A stretch of DNA of 64,000 nt from Neoceratodus forsteri (lineage: Eukaryota > Chordata > Ceratodontiformes > Ceratodontidae). This document shows, piece after piece, positions 44,520-55,619 of the stretch. Made by a program: the position numbers and the translations under genes. Under the pieces are notes generated by a model that saw nothing but the letters and a program-made list of their open reading frames with translations, was not told where the DNA came from and did no database searches. How positions within the stretch are numbered: position 1 is the first letter of the stretch; each line of letters starts with the position of its first letter. The stretch spans positions 698,073,501 to 698,137,500 of the forward strand of contig CM057454.1 of assembly GCA_016271365.2 (NCBI GenBank). Direction: 5' to 3'.

Positions 44520-45294
44520 CTTTTCTGATGTATTTGTTGTTATTCAACCTGTATGTGGTTATTCTTCAGATAGCATTGACTGGTCCTTTTCCATGGGCAA
44601 TGACATCAGCACTAATGGCACAGATCTTCCAGGCTCAACATTGGCTCCAGACAAACTTTATCAATCCTATCGTGATGAGGTTCATCACCTGTCAACATGG
44701 ATTTCCAAGACAACCTACACCTGCCCGGTACAGTTGCAAAAGTGGAGACTCCCCACTGTTAAAATGCAGTACAACTCAGATGGGGAGTATTGAGTAGTTA
44801 CAAACTTTAAGTCATATACATAAGGAACTGAGACATGTGTTACTGATTTCCCTATCTTCTGTTTTGTCCCCCATCAGAAGTCTGTCATTGGACATACCTT
44901 TATTACCCCCGTACCCCTTATCGATGTGGACATCATTGATGGTAACCCCGATTATCTGCTTACCCTTTCTGAATATCTACCTTATTTTAATGTACAGATC
45001 AGTCCACTTTCACTTACATTAAAATCATTTTTAGAGATAAAAGACACCCACCTCATCCACATCAGCAATAATATGACCAAAGCTAATGAAGCATTCCTTT
45101 CCTTGATTAATGATGGTGATATGAATGATGCATTGACTAACACTTGGTTACAGACTACTTTTAAAGGTTTTGTTATTATTCAAGCATTTTTGATATTTGT
45201 TTTGATTATCATGCTATGCTGCCTACGGCACACATTGCACCAACATCGTGAGCAGCTGGATTTCCTTTACAAAGCTCGCGCATCGGGTTTATAA
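44520..45294 (+). pseudogene. Retroviral env, C-terminal part
   Basis: Frames after the deletion junction show possible N-glycosylation sites (NGT, and later NMT), Cys residues and TWISKTTYTCPVQ. The 44926-45294 frame ends in a membrane-spanning stretch of about 20 hydrophobic residues (FVIIQAFLIFVLIIMLCCL) and a short cytoplasmic tail rich in His/Arg, closing with TAA 45292-45294. This is the architecture of an envelope transmembrane subunit. The surface subunit is absent. Stops and a frame change lie near 44795 and 44926. Confidence 0.75.
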
Positions 45295-45342
45295 ATGGCC
45301 CCTGCTCCCTGACCTTTCCCTAAATTTGCCTGTATTGCCCTT

Positions 45343-45362
45343 GGAGGAAACAAGGGGGAGAA
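45343..45362 (+). promoter_or_regulatory. Polypurine tract
   Basis: GGAGGAAACAAGGGGGAGAA lies immediately before the TG of the 3' LTR, the expected primer site for plus-strand DNA synthesis. Confidence 0.85.
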
Positions 45363-46071
45363 TGTTACACGAGGTTCCAGCACCCTGATTGGTACTCCCA
45401 GAGGTACAACGTAGACAGCTAGTGCTTAGGCACATGTTATACTAACATATAGGGCTAAGGGCATCTACCGTATAAGAGTAGATGTCAGGATATGTATGCA
45501 TATTATTGTAATACACTTTGCTTGCTAACATATATATATATTTCTATGTATTTTCTGTGTATTTCTTACTCATAAGATGTTAGGACATCTGTGTCCTTGG
45601 AATAATTATGATATATAAGTCGGCATTGCCACCTTTTGGTGATTTGTACTACTACACTAAGTTATGTAAGACTCTGTACACTGTACTCTTTTGTTTTACA
45701 AACTGATGACTACTACAAAATTGTATAATGTTATCTTGGACCCTGGAGCCACCTCTAATTTAGCCAATAGGGCTCATCTCTGTAACTAGAAATGTTTATA
45801 TCTTACAGTAACCATAATAATCATTATAGCTATATAATATGAGACACTAAGTCTTATACCTCGGAGACCCCAAGAGACATGAAGAAACCTCGAGGTATAG
45901 GGAATGCTTAGAATTGGCTCCCAGTTCGTATTGGTAAGAACTGCTTAGGGGAACTGTGATTTATCCTTTGGCAGTAATAAACAAGTTTATTACTCTTATG
46001 CAACGTGTTTGTGATTCCTTGCATTCCCAATATTGCCAAGAACCTGAGAGTGATGTTTAGACCTCCTGACA
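45363..46071 (+). repeat. 3' LTR
   Basis: 709 bp, TGTTACACGAGG...CTCCTGACA, collinear with the 5' LTR without gaps. It shares the TATA-like ATATATAAG and the AATAAA at 45976-45981. Confidence 0.92.
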
Positions 46072-46350
46072 GCAACATGAACTAGGATTCTGCATTTGCA
46101 GAACAGAATTCTGCTTTTGTGAAAAAGGATTCCGCATTTGCAATCAAAAATCCTATTTCTAGCATGGCATCTAACATTTCCCATAGGAAATAATGGGAAA
46201 CTTTAAAATTGAATAACTTTGGACTGGATTCATATTTTTTTCACCAAAACTTCAAAAGGCACCTCTGTGACCCAATACAGATGTACCCTAAAAATGTCAG
46301 ACCAAAATTCCACACTGTTTTTGCACAAGTGAAGATTTAACCCTAACTAC
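46072..46350. repeat. Degenerate tandem repeat interrupted by the retrovirus (right part)
   Basis: It continues the TTTGCA-rich units seen left of the 5' LTR (ATTCTGCATTTGCAGAACAG), then a unit with CAAAAGGCACCTCTGTG and TGTACCCTAAAAATGTCAG that matches 38775-38840. Confidence 0.6.
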
Positions 46351-46364
46351 AGAAGTGTGACTGC

Positions 46365-46419
46365 AACCCTATATATATACATACTGTATATATATAGATA
46401 TATATATATCTATATATAT

Positions 46420-46450
<31 letters not shown>

Positions 46451-46458
46451 GATATACA
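46365..46458. repeat. Compound (TA)n-(CA)n microsatellite
   Basis: TATATA runs, partly palindromic (GATATATATATATC), pass into about 30 bases of pure CA. Confidence 0.95.
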
Positions 46459-47264
46459 TTTACATCATGAGAGTGCAGATTTCATTATTTATTAAATGTT
46501 GTTGATATACTTTTCCATAATGACAAAGTATATCGAAATGGAAATTTTTTTTTTTAAATTTAAAATAAATGTTTGCAGTTTTTTTCTGAATTTTGGTATT
46601 AGGCCCATAATTAGAGGTATGTGATGTTGATTAATTCACTTTATGGATTCATTTGTGAATTCACCTCAATTCATGATGTTAATCTGCTCAGGGAAGTTCC
46701 AATGCTCAATATAGGGCTTCCTTCGCAAATGGCAAATCAGGTAACCTTGCCAGCAAATATGTTAACTTCTGTAGTGAAGTTGTGCCTACAGGCAAAGTTT
46801 GCAATGTACCATGGATTTGGTGGTCTCATAGTACTGAAATTAGTTGTATGCCATGCGTTCAGTTCAGTCTTGTGAAGAGAGAGTTAGACTTTTGTTTCTG
46901 CTTGTCTGAGCAAACAACCTTTTCAACTACTCTTAAAGCAGACTATTTTGAACAAAATCGCTCACAAAAAAATTTCCAGAGTGCCTTGTACAGCTAGATT
47001 ACCATTGTTTGTTCATAGTTTTGCAGATTTATTTTGTTAAAAAATGGTGGTTTTGTTATGCATAGTGCAGCAGTGCTGTGTGGGGAACAGAATATTTTTC
47101 AGCTAGCAAGCACGGTTTCCCTGTGAGCACTAGTCTGATTTGTTTTCCTCAATATTTCTTCTTAACAATTTTTGTCTGTGGTCTGTGATTTGTATTTTAT
47201 TTCTGTAGTACAGTTTTCTGTGTAGTACAGTTTTCTGTGATTCAGTGAATTATTTGTGCAGACT
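46459..47264. other. No recognisable gene
   Basis: AT-rich spacer with short frames only; CAGTTTTCTGTG is duplicated around 47210-47240. Confidence 0.4.
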
Positions 47265-48258
47265 CCTGTGTCCACAGCCTGCCTGTCCCTCCCAGCCCAA
47301 CTGAACAGCCCCGAGAGGTATTTTCCTAGACCGGGCTCACCCAAATGCAGACTGCAGCATTTCCTGTGTCTGCAGCCCACCTGCCCAGCCCAGCTGAATA
47401 GCTTTCAGAGGTAGTTATTTCCTAGAGCGGACTCACCCAAGCACAGACTGCAGTGTCTCTTGTGGCATAGCCCACCCGCCCAACCCAGCTGAACATCCCG
47501 AGAGGTTTCTTCCTTGAGTGGGCTTACCCAAGCATAGACTGCAGAGTCTTCTGTGGTGGCAGCCTGCCCGCCCAGCCCCACTGAACAGGCCCGAGAGGTA
47601 TTTTCCCTGAGCAGGCTCACTCAAGCGCAGATTGCTGCATTTCCTGTGGCTGCAGCCCATCTGCCCAGCCCAGATGAACAGCCCCTAAAGATATTTTCCC
47701 TGAGCAGGCTCACCAAAGCACAGACTGTAGCATATCCTGTGACCACAGCCCACTCATTTAGCCCAGCTGAACATCCCGAGAGGTATTTGCCTTGAGCAGG
47801 TTCACCCAAGCACAGACTGTGACATCCCCTGTGGCCGCAGCCCACCCGCCCAGCCCAGATGAACGCTCCGAGAGGTAGTTATCCAGAGTGGGCTCATCCA
47901 AGTGCAGACTGCAGCATCTCCTGTGGCCACAGCCTGCCCGCCCAGCCCAGCTAAACAGCCCTGAGTGGTATTTTCCATGAGCATGTGCACCCTTGTGCAG
48001 ACTGCGGCATCTCCTGTGGCCACAGCCTGTCCGTCCAGCCCAGCTGAACAGCCCTGAGAGGTATTTACCCTGAGTGGGCTCACCCAAGTGCAGTCTGTAG
48101 TGTCTCCTGTGGCTGCAGCCCACCTGCCCAGCCCAGCTGAACAGGCTTGAGTGGTATTTTCCCTGAGCGGATTCACCCAAGCACAGACTGCAGTGTGTCC
48201 TGTTGCCGCAGCCTGCCCACCCAGTGCGCAGCCCAGCTGAATAGCTCAAGAGGTAAAG
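47265..48258. repeat. 93-bp minisatellite, about 11 copies
   Basis: The landmark GCCCAGCTGAACAG recurs near 47294, 47387, 47481, 47571, 47664, 47758, 47851, 47944, 48036, 48128 and 48231. That is a period of about 93 bp, GC-rich, with 10-20 percent divergence between units by eye. Because 93 is a multiple of three, minus-strand frames stay open over several units (for example 47758-48276), reading a 31-residue repeat with GLFSWAGRAGCGHRR. I do not take these frames as a real gene. Confidence 0.9.
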
Positions 48259-48744
48259 ATACACTGTATCCAGCACTGCAAATTTGGTGCCATTCTCCAG
48301 CCATCACCTCTTTGGCTCCCTACTAAGTCTTCTTCTTGTTTAAACTAAATGCTGACCACAATTTATTTTTTCTGACCTAGTTTGAAATGTAATTTTATGC
48401 TGTTAAGTTTATAAGAGGAATTTTAAATTGTAAGCTTAAAAGTTAATCAGGACTGCTAAAGTGCATTATTACATCACTTCTGTCAGTGTGCATTGTTAGT
48501 CTTACAGCTTGTTGAAAGTAATGTTGCATTTTCTGGTCCTGCCTTATCCTCTGATAGTTCTCTTTTTCTAACCTTTGCTCCATTTCTTTCTCACCTGAAA
48601 CCCCTGTGTTAATTTCTTTTTTCTAACCTTTGCTCTGATTATTGCACATCTGTTATACCCTGTTCTATTTCTTGACCCTTTAGTGATTTCTGCTCCCCTT
48701 GAGAAATCTGTCTTTACTCTGACTTGGCTCTCAGTTCATTTTGG
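48259..48744. other. No recognisable gene
   Basis: T-rich spacer between the minisatellite and the L2-like LINE. TTTTCTAACCTTTGCTC occurs twice (about 48566 and 48621). Confidence 0.4.
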
Positions 48745-48796
48745 CTTTCCAGCCTGAACTGCAGCAGGAGTTGGTAAATGTGGCCTCCTCCAGCTG

Positions 48797-49359
48797 ATGC
48801 AGTCACTGGGCCTGGCACAAGCAGTTGCTTCCATTATCGATCAGCATGGCCACACACTCAATCTGGTGTTCCAGTTGGGTCTTGAGGTTGATAACCTCAA
48901 GATTGATCAGGTAATTTGGTCTGATCATTATACCATGGAGTTCATGTTTGGGGCCCCCCTGAATGACCCTCCCCTGCAGAGATGGTCAGCTGTTGCCCTT
49001 TAAGGGGTATGCAACCAGAGGGACTGTTGGCGGTAGTTGAGCTATCTAGGGTTGATGCGGCATGTGCGATTAGCACCAGAGGGGCGGTGGCCACCTATAA
49101 TAGAGTGGTCTCAAAAGCTCTAGATGCCATTGCACAAGTTCATATACTACCCAGATCTTCTCATTTGAGATCCCCTTGGTTTGATGGGGATCTCAAGGCG
49201 ATGAAGATCAGGGGTCGGACGTTGGAGCATTGCTGGTGGAAGACCCATCTGGAGTCCGTCAAGCTAGGCCTGCGTGCTCACTGTGCTGAGTACCAGGGGG
49301 CAATTTCTTGTAAGAAGAAAGAATTCCTTTCCAGGGAAATTGCTGCAGGGAGGAACTAA
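48797..49359 (+). pseudogene. L2-like endonuclease end and linker
   Basis: The first frame has VIWSDHYTMEFMF (SDH motif). A second frame (48982-49359) gives the linker (EGLLAVVELSRVDAACAIS, RSPWFDGDLKAMKIRGRTLE, CKKKEFLSREIA). One frameshift lies near 48990. The RT start follows in a third frame. Confidence 0.8.
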
Positions 49360-49419
49360 CCAACTCAGCTGTTTCGTACTGTAAACAGACTTTTACATCC
49401 CACCTGTCTGCAGCCAAAA

Positions 49420-50510
49420 AAAGCCTTTTCATCCACTTTATGTGAAGAGTTTGCTATGTTCTTCTCCATAAGAGTGCCGGACATCTGATTGGGGATTCCA
49501 CCAAGTAGATCACTGACAAGCAGTGGCTGGGCTTGGGGGTATAGAAGCACTTGTTCTGTCTGGGAAGCATTTAGACCAGTGGAGGTGTCCGAAGTGACTA
49601 AGGTGATCTCAGAGCTGAAGCACACTTTTTGTGAACTGGATCATCCCCAACACATTTCTTAATGGGATGTGTTGAGACTGTTGGCCCAGTGTTCGCCGGG
49701 ATTGCCAGGTGCTCGATGGCGGATGGGGGTTTCCCAGCTACTCTGAGAGAAGTGCTTGTGAGGCCGCTCCTTAAGAGACCTTTCCTCAGTCCTGACGTGC
49801 TGGCGAATTACAGTTCTATCTCCAACCTGCCTTTCTTATGTAAGGCTGTTGAGAAGTTAGTGGCACAACAGCTCGAGGACCTCCTGGTGTCCTCAGATAT
49901 TTATTAACCATTTCAGTTGGGTTTTCAGACTGGCCACAGCACTGAAACAGCTCTAGTCAGGGTACATAATGACTTGCTCAGGGCTAGAGATGAAGAAGAC
50001 AGATCAGTTCTTGTACTCCTCGATCACTCATCAGCCTTCGACACTGGATCACACCGTGGTATTGGATCAGCTGTGTGAGTTTTGTGGACTTGCTGGTACT
50101 GTCATCAGGTGGTTTGAGTCCTATCTCTCAGAGGTCGTGCAGTGGGTGGTGATGGGGAATTTCTCCTCCTCCCCAATGCCTCTGTCTTGTGGAGTACCAT
50201 AGGACTCGATCCTGTCACTGATGTTATTCGCAGTGAACTGCATATGCTGCCCCTGGGCAAGATCATTTGACAATACAGTGTGGAGTTTCACTGCTATGCA
50301 GATGACACCTAATTGTATTTGTCATTGCTCCCAGAACATCTGGAGCCATTGATGTGCTTAATAGCTGTCTGGTGAAACACAATGACTGGATGTCTTCCAG
50401 CTGACTGAGACATAACCTGGCCAGAACAGAGGTGCTGGTGATCGAGCCTGGTCGCAGGCATGACAAGTTGCCTCCTGGGGGGCTGACTCTGGTCCTGTAC
50501 TAGGTTTGAC
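49420..50510 (+). pseudogene. L2-like reverse transcriptase, fingers and palm
   Basis: Frames show FPATLREVLVRPLLKRPF, CKAVEKLVAQQLEDL, then STLDHTVVLDQLCEF and VIRWFESYLSEVVQWVVMG. After a stop in the GVP(Q)GS block, FHCYADDT holds the catalytic box YADD (50295-50306), itself followed by a TAA at 50310-50312. Several frame breaks; the catalytic Asp pair is intact. Confidence 0.85.
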
Positions 50511-50547
50511 CCCTTTGGTGGCTTCCCTGAGGGTGTGAGATCTGGGC

Positions 50548-51053
50548 GTGATCCTTGATAGCAGATTGACTTTCGAAGATCAGGTGTCATCTGTAGTTAG
50601 CATCATTTTTTGCCATCTGCAGACTATTGTCTGGATTAAGCCCCTCGTTCTGCCTGAGGACCTGCCATGCTACTACCCGCCTTTGTTTCCACCAGCATTG
50701 ACTACTTTAATGCTCTGTACTTTGGGGTCATGGGAGGGACCCTCCGCCAACTACAGCTGGTGCAGCATGTAGCAGCCTGGTTGCTGATGGGTCTTTCAAG
50801 GTCCAGTCATGTAACTCCGGTTCTGTGTGCTCTGCACTGGCTGTCGGTCAGGTGGAGGGTCCTTTTCAAGGTGGGTCATCTCACCTTTAATGGCCTATAT
50901 GGATCAGGCCCTGGCTATCTGTCAGAGCTCCTAACACTGGTGACCTCTGCTAACTCCCTCCACTCCTCATCAAGGGGCCTCCTGGACATTCCCAGGGTTT
51001 GGCTCAGGACCTCAGGAGATCGTGCTTTCAGCATTTCTGTGTGGACCCTGTAG
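50548..51053 (+). pseudogene. L2-like LINE, thumb and C-terminal part
   Basis: Reads DSRLTFEDQVSSVVSIIF, VWIKPLVLPEDL, then SIDYFNALYFG, LQLVQHVAAWLL, VTPVLCALHWLSVRWRVLFK and a closing SGPGYLSELL. These are conserved blocks of CR1/L2 proteins after the palm. One frame change lies near 50670. Confidence 0.85.
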
Positions 51054-51352
51054 AAATCACTTGCATATGCAGTCTGGGAGGCTCCCTCGGTAGAGATATT
51101 TAAGTGGAGGCTGAAGGCCCGCCTCTTTAGCCTGTCTTTTAATGACTACTGAATTACATCTTGTTTTTGTTCAGTCCCTGATTATGGCATCCTGAAAGCT
51201 TTTTAATTTGATTTATATTTTATTTATTTATAATCATATTAATGTAATCTTATTTTAATTGTTTTATTGCCTGTTTTATTGTATTGCTCTGTAAGGTGCC
51301 CAGAGCCTCTGGGATTGGGTACTGTATAAATAAAATTTGCCTTGCCTACATG

Positions 51353-51869
51353 TCAGTTATTGTGTGTCTCATTTTTAAGTGCAGAGTTTTCTATTTGCTC
51401 CTTATATTATCTCCACACTAGGGGCACCGTTACAGCTGTGCTACATCAACCTGACCTCTTAACAGCAGTCTGCCCTCCTCTGCCTGACTATACCCCTTTC
51501 TGCATGACTTTATAACCCTTATAGTCCTGATCTCTCTTTGTAATACTTAATCTCACATTTATTTTCAAAACTTAGACGTGTGTTAACTTCCTTTTCCACT
51601 TGCTATCTCTCTGCCTGCAAGATTTCTTATACTATACAACTTGATAGTAGTCTTTCCTTATTGCATCATTGTGACTACTTCTTGCATCATTGTGACTACT
51701 TCTTGCATACTCTTTTCAGACCAACTTGAATCCCTAATCACCTATCTTCCTATTACCTGGAGCTATTACATCCCTTACTAAATCTACAAATCTACTAGAA
51801 TCTATACATCCCTTACTATACCTAAGAATCTTATTACATCTCATCATGCTGCTAACCATATTCTGTATC
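51353..51869. other. No gene; pyrimidine-rich stretch
   Basis: C/T-rich DNA that could be the 5' UTR of the following LINE. A 21-bp unit (TTGCATCATTGTGACTACTTC) is duplicated in tandem at 51661-51702. Confidence 0.5.
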
Positions 51870-52038
51870 CTTTTTTACTGTACCTTCCTTTTGCCTAAAC
51901 TCCCTCCAGCTATTCCACTATCTACACATTCTCATTGCCACCACCTGTTTATGCACAACTGCAGACTGCTTCTTTATTCACACATTCTGCCACCTCAGAA
52001 TTCTACCAACAGTCCTGGTCCTATTATCCACACTTACC

Positions 52039-52365
52039 ATGTGTATCTCTGCTCTCCTCTCCGTGCCCAGTAAATGTGCTGTTCTTCGCCTGCAGAAAAT
52101 CCATGTTTCCTGCTCCAACCCCCGCCACGCTACATGTTGCCCATTATCACCTTTCCCTTGGTACAAGTGCTCGAAGTTTCTCTACCTTTTCCTGACACTT
52201 CTATTTCTAGCCTCTGGCAATATAAATCCCAACCCTGGTCCTGCTATCCCAAACTCACCTTCTCTCACTCAAGGACTTAAACTCTGTCATTTAAATATTA
52301 GAAGCCTCCTTCCTAAAATTGACCTTTTACTCCCACTCATAATATATTTTGCCCCGATGTGCTAA
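52039..52365 (+). pseudogene. LINE N-terminus: hydrophobic stretch, 2A-like motif, endonuclease start
   Basis: The frame contains a hydrophobic stretch (FLYLFLTLLFLAS), then GNINPNPGP (52216-52242), then the endonuclease start LKLCHLNIRSLLPKIDLLL. Canonical 2A peptides read D-x-E-x-N-P-G-P and make the ribosome skip a bond before the last Pro. Here NPGP is kept, but the D and E positions are both Asn. 2A-like sequences are known at the N-termini of some APE-type LINEs. The motif may have lost activity or may be an inert relic. Confidence 0.6.
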
Positions 52366-53042
52366 TACTCACTAAGTCCTGGCTTAATGCTAAATTACAT
52401 GACCCACCCTTAGCTATCGCTGGCTTCACCCTCTCTCTGCAAGAACGTGCTGCTAGGGGTGGAGGCGTGGCTATGTACATCTCCTCCTCAATCCAGTATA
52501 CTACCATACTATTGTTTTTGAGCCCATCAGCTTATGACGTGCTTATTAACAGGATCTCCCTCCCATTTTCAGGCCCTATCTTCATTGCAGGAGTTTACTA
52601 CCGCCCCAGCCTTACTACTTCTACAGTCATAGATCTCCAAAAAACCATAGTCTCACTCACCTCGTCTGGTAAACTCTATCTTATGGGAGACTTCAATTTA
52701 AACTGGCTGTCCTCCTCTAACAGCAAAATTGGTAATGACATAACTGCACTGAACCTATCACAACTGATTCAGGAGCCTACTCTGCTAAATAATAAAACTC
52801 ATAACCACTCCCTTATTGATTGGGCTCTTACATCCCACATGCATAGGATCATTCAATCTAGCCTTCTTCCTGACGCTCAAAGTGATCATCACATGATCTA
52901 CCTCATCTGCAAAATCCATAGACCCAAGTCTCCATATAAAATCTTACAGATCAGATCTTGCAAATCCCTTCATCTTAACCCCCTCCTCCTCGACCTTGCA
53001 GACACTGATTGGTTACCCATCTTCTCAGCCATACAGTATTAG
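52359..53042 (+). pseudogene. LINE AP-endonuclease domain
   Basis: 227 open codons: LTKSWLNAKLHDPPLAIAGF (the position of the E-T/S-W motif), RGGGVAMYIS, IFIAGVYYRPS, LYLMGDFNLNWLS (GDFN) and DAQSDHHMIYLICKI (SDH with catalytic His). The catalytic Glu motif is in a TKSW context instead of TETW, so the acidic residue is altered. A frameshift near 52360 separates it from the start of the domain. Confidence 0.85.
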
Positions 53043-53579
53043 TGGATGATGCTCTGGAATATTTAAGCAATACTTTCCTTCACATCTGGAACAAACACAC
53101 CCTGGTCAGACACACCATGGTATGGGGTAATCATCTTCCCTTGGTCACTCCTGAATTGCTGGCCTGCCAAGCGCTCATGATCAGGCCTGGAAGCCATAAA
53201 AAGTCTTCCAATTGCCAAGTGATCTCCAACATTACCGCTCACTTCTCAACTCCTGCACCAAGGCTATTAGGCTGGCTAAGGCTGAATATTTCAGAACTAC
53301 TTTTCAGACAAACATAAACAAATCCTCTAAATTCTGGAAAGTAGCCCATGCCCTGTTCTCCCCTCCTTCAATTCCTCTTACTCATCCTTAAACTAAACGG
53401 TGCTCTAATATCGGACCCCCCTTTAGTTGCTAAAGAATTTAACACATACTTCACTTCCTGTGCTTCTACCCTCCTATCTTCTCTTCCTCCTTCCCATCAT
53501 CCCCTCCACCACCCACTAATTCCAACTCAAAATGTGATTCTTTCTCCTTGTCATATGTCTCTCCTGCTGAAACCCTGGC

Positions 53580-54760
53580 AGCTTTCCTAGCAATTAACCC
53601 TACTAAGGCAGCTCACCCAATGGACTCGATCCCAAACCACTTTTCTTAACTGCTCCTGCAATCTCATCTCCGATAGCAGATCAACTAAACCTGTCTTTCT
53701 TGTCTACTTCTGTACCAAATGCATGGAAGCATGCAACTGTCCTTCTGCTACCCAAGGGTGGTGACCCCTCTACACCTGGCAACTACTGGCCCATTTCTCT
53801 TCTCCCTATACTTGCCAAGCTACAAGAGCACATTTTCTGCTCCCAACTCACTGCCTTCCTCTTTGAATCCTCTTTCTTCACACCCTTCCAATCTGAGTTC
53901 CAGGAGGCTCATTCCACTACTACCTCCCTAATTAGGCTCACTCCATTCTCTCAGAGATAGATGGTAGCCAAATCACTTCTGCCATCTTAGTCGACCTTGC
54001 TAAGGCTTTCAACACTGTTTCCAACCCCTTACTTCTAACCAACTTTACTTTTAGCAGGTCTATCAAACTCTGCTGTAAACTGGTTCTGAGCATACATTGT
54101 TGGTAGGTCTCAATCAATTAAGACTGTTGGCTCTCTGTTCCCCCTCCCTGTTAATACCGGTGTGCCTCAGGGTTCTGTATTAAGCCCCATACTTTCCTCC
54201 GTATTTCTAAATGATCTTCCTGCAGTCTGCACCTCATCCTCTATCCATATGTACACAGACGACACTGTCCTGTTTACCTCTGAGCAGGCTCCCATTGATG
54301 TAGCAATCAGACTCTAAGCTGACTTTGATAAAGTTCAACACTGGTTTATCTCTCATCAACTATTTCTGAATACCAAGAAGTCTGTCTCCATGACCTTTAG
54401 CAGTAGGCAGAGACTCTCAAGGCTTCCCTCACTGCCCCCTTTCCACACCCTTGACAGGATTGTACTTGAGGACACTTCCTCATTTAGATACCTTGGGGTT
54501 TGGCTTGACCAACACCTAAGCTTTTCTGCTTGTGTGGATGCCATCTTCAAAAAACTGCACCCCAAGTTAGGTGCCCTGTACAGGAACCGTAGCTGTCTAT
54601 CTCTACCGGTAAGGCAGGTAATAGTGCAGAAAATGATCCTCCCCATTAAAGACTTCTGTGGTGTGATCTACAGTGTCACTCCCAAGACTTTCCTAACCAG
54701 ATTGGACACCCTTTTCAACTTCTTCTGTCACTTTGCTCATCTTTTCCCCTAACACTTATC
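53580..54760 (+). pseudogene. LINE reverse transcriptase and thumb
   Basis: Frames: VPNAWKHATVLLLPKGGDPS, PISLLPILAKLQEHIF, FQSEFQEAHSTTTSL, ILVDLAKAFNTVSNPLL, GVPQGSVLSPIL and MYTDDTVLFTSEQ. The catalytic box is YTDD (54252-54263) with both Asp present. It continues FLNTKKSVSMTFSSRQR, SFRYLGVWLDQHLSFSA and LGALYRNRSCLSLPVRQ. Stops and frame changes are frequent between 53960 and 54390. Confidence 0.85.
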
Positions 54761-55619
54761 ACTGTGCTCTCTGTCATGCTCTTGCCTTTCCCTTACTCGA
54801 CAACCGTCGACATGCCCATAGTGCCAAATTTGTCTTCAGATTTTGGTTCGGTTCTCTACCACCCTATCTCTCCTCCACCATTAGCATCCCTCCCACCCTT
54901 TCTCACTCCCTCAGATCTCATGATACTCGTACCTTGGCCATTCTTTGCAGATCTACCAGCAGAGGTCAGTCAGCATTGTGGTACCATTTCCCAAAACTCT
55001 GAAACCAACTGCCTCCTCAAATTAGACATTCCTCTTCCCCTCACTCTCTCTCTCTTTATCCCTGTACAACTTCCTTTCCCATAACTGCTCCTGCTCCTAA
55101 GTTTGCTCTTCACTCTTAATCTTGCTCTTCTGGCCCACATCCACTACAATGCTTTATTTCCACATACTCCTTGCTGCATATAACTACGACCAGCACTTCT
55201 ACCTTGCCAGCCATTATTACTAAACCTTCCGAACCAGCTACTCTTGTCTGTAATTACCTGCCTGCTCCCTTTCTCTGTTTCTTGCTTAATTAATGTGCCT
55301 GCTACTATCTGTACCAACAATATTGCTATATTGTTCAATTTTGTACTGGTGTATTTCTCATTTTGTAACTATTTGCCCTTGCATGTATGCACTGTTTTTG
55401 TACATCCTGCTGTAAATCCTGTTCCCCCCTTCCCCCAGGACATACCGTGAGATGAGCAAATTATTGTTCAACATGCCTTTCCTGGTGAAACTTTTCAATA
55501 AAGAAATAAATTAATAAAAATTGTCATTCGGTTTCTATAGTGATTGTAGTTATTTTGTTTAGTTCTTGAAGTGAAAGTATTATTTACAGTAACTTGTTTT
55601 GAATTATCCCTGTTATACT

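Larger units (their letters stand above)
39281..46071 (+). mobile_element. Endogenous retrovirus with two LTRs and an internal deletion
   Basis: The LTRs (39281-39989 and 45363-46071) are both 709 bp, start TG and end CA, and differ by about 33 substitutions by my count with no length change. They flank gag-, pro-, RT- and env-like sequence. The 4-bp flanks are GCAG and GCAA, a target duplication with one mismatch. The end of RNase H, integrase and most of env are missing. The RT is of the gamma/epsilon-like type with LPQGF and a YVDx box. Every gene carries stops, so it cannot make virus. The genus is uncertain. Confidence 0.9.
48745..51352 (+). mobile_element. L2-like LINE (plus strand), 5'-truncated
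   Basis: It is the same family as the minus-strand element at 20-25.7 kb. It starts inside the endonuclease (LGLAQAVASIIDQHGHTLNL, matching LGLTQAVTSATHHCDHMLNL there) and runs through RT to a 3' end reading CAGAGCCTCTGGGATTGGGT, then ATAAATAAAATTTGCC. It is not interrupted by large insertions, so it serves as the reference for defining the insertions in the other copy. Confidence 0.88.
51870..55520 (+). mobile_element. LINE (L2/Crack-like group) with 2A-like N-terminus
   Basis: It holds an endonuclease (52250-53042), RT (53580-54330), thumb/C-terminal part (54390-54760) and a 3' tail ending in AATAAA-containing A-rich repeats (about 55495-55520). LGALYRNRSCLSLPVRQ at 54570 resembles the block at 32092. 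The 5' part is C/T-rich. Multiple frame breaks. Confidence 0.8.
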
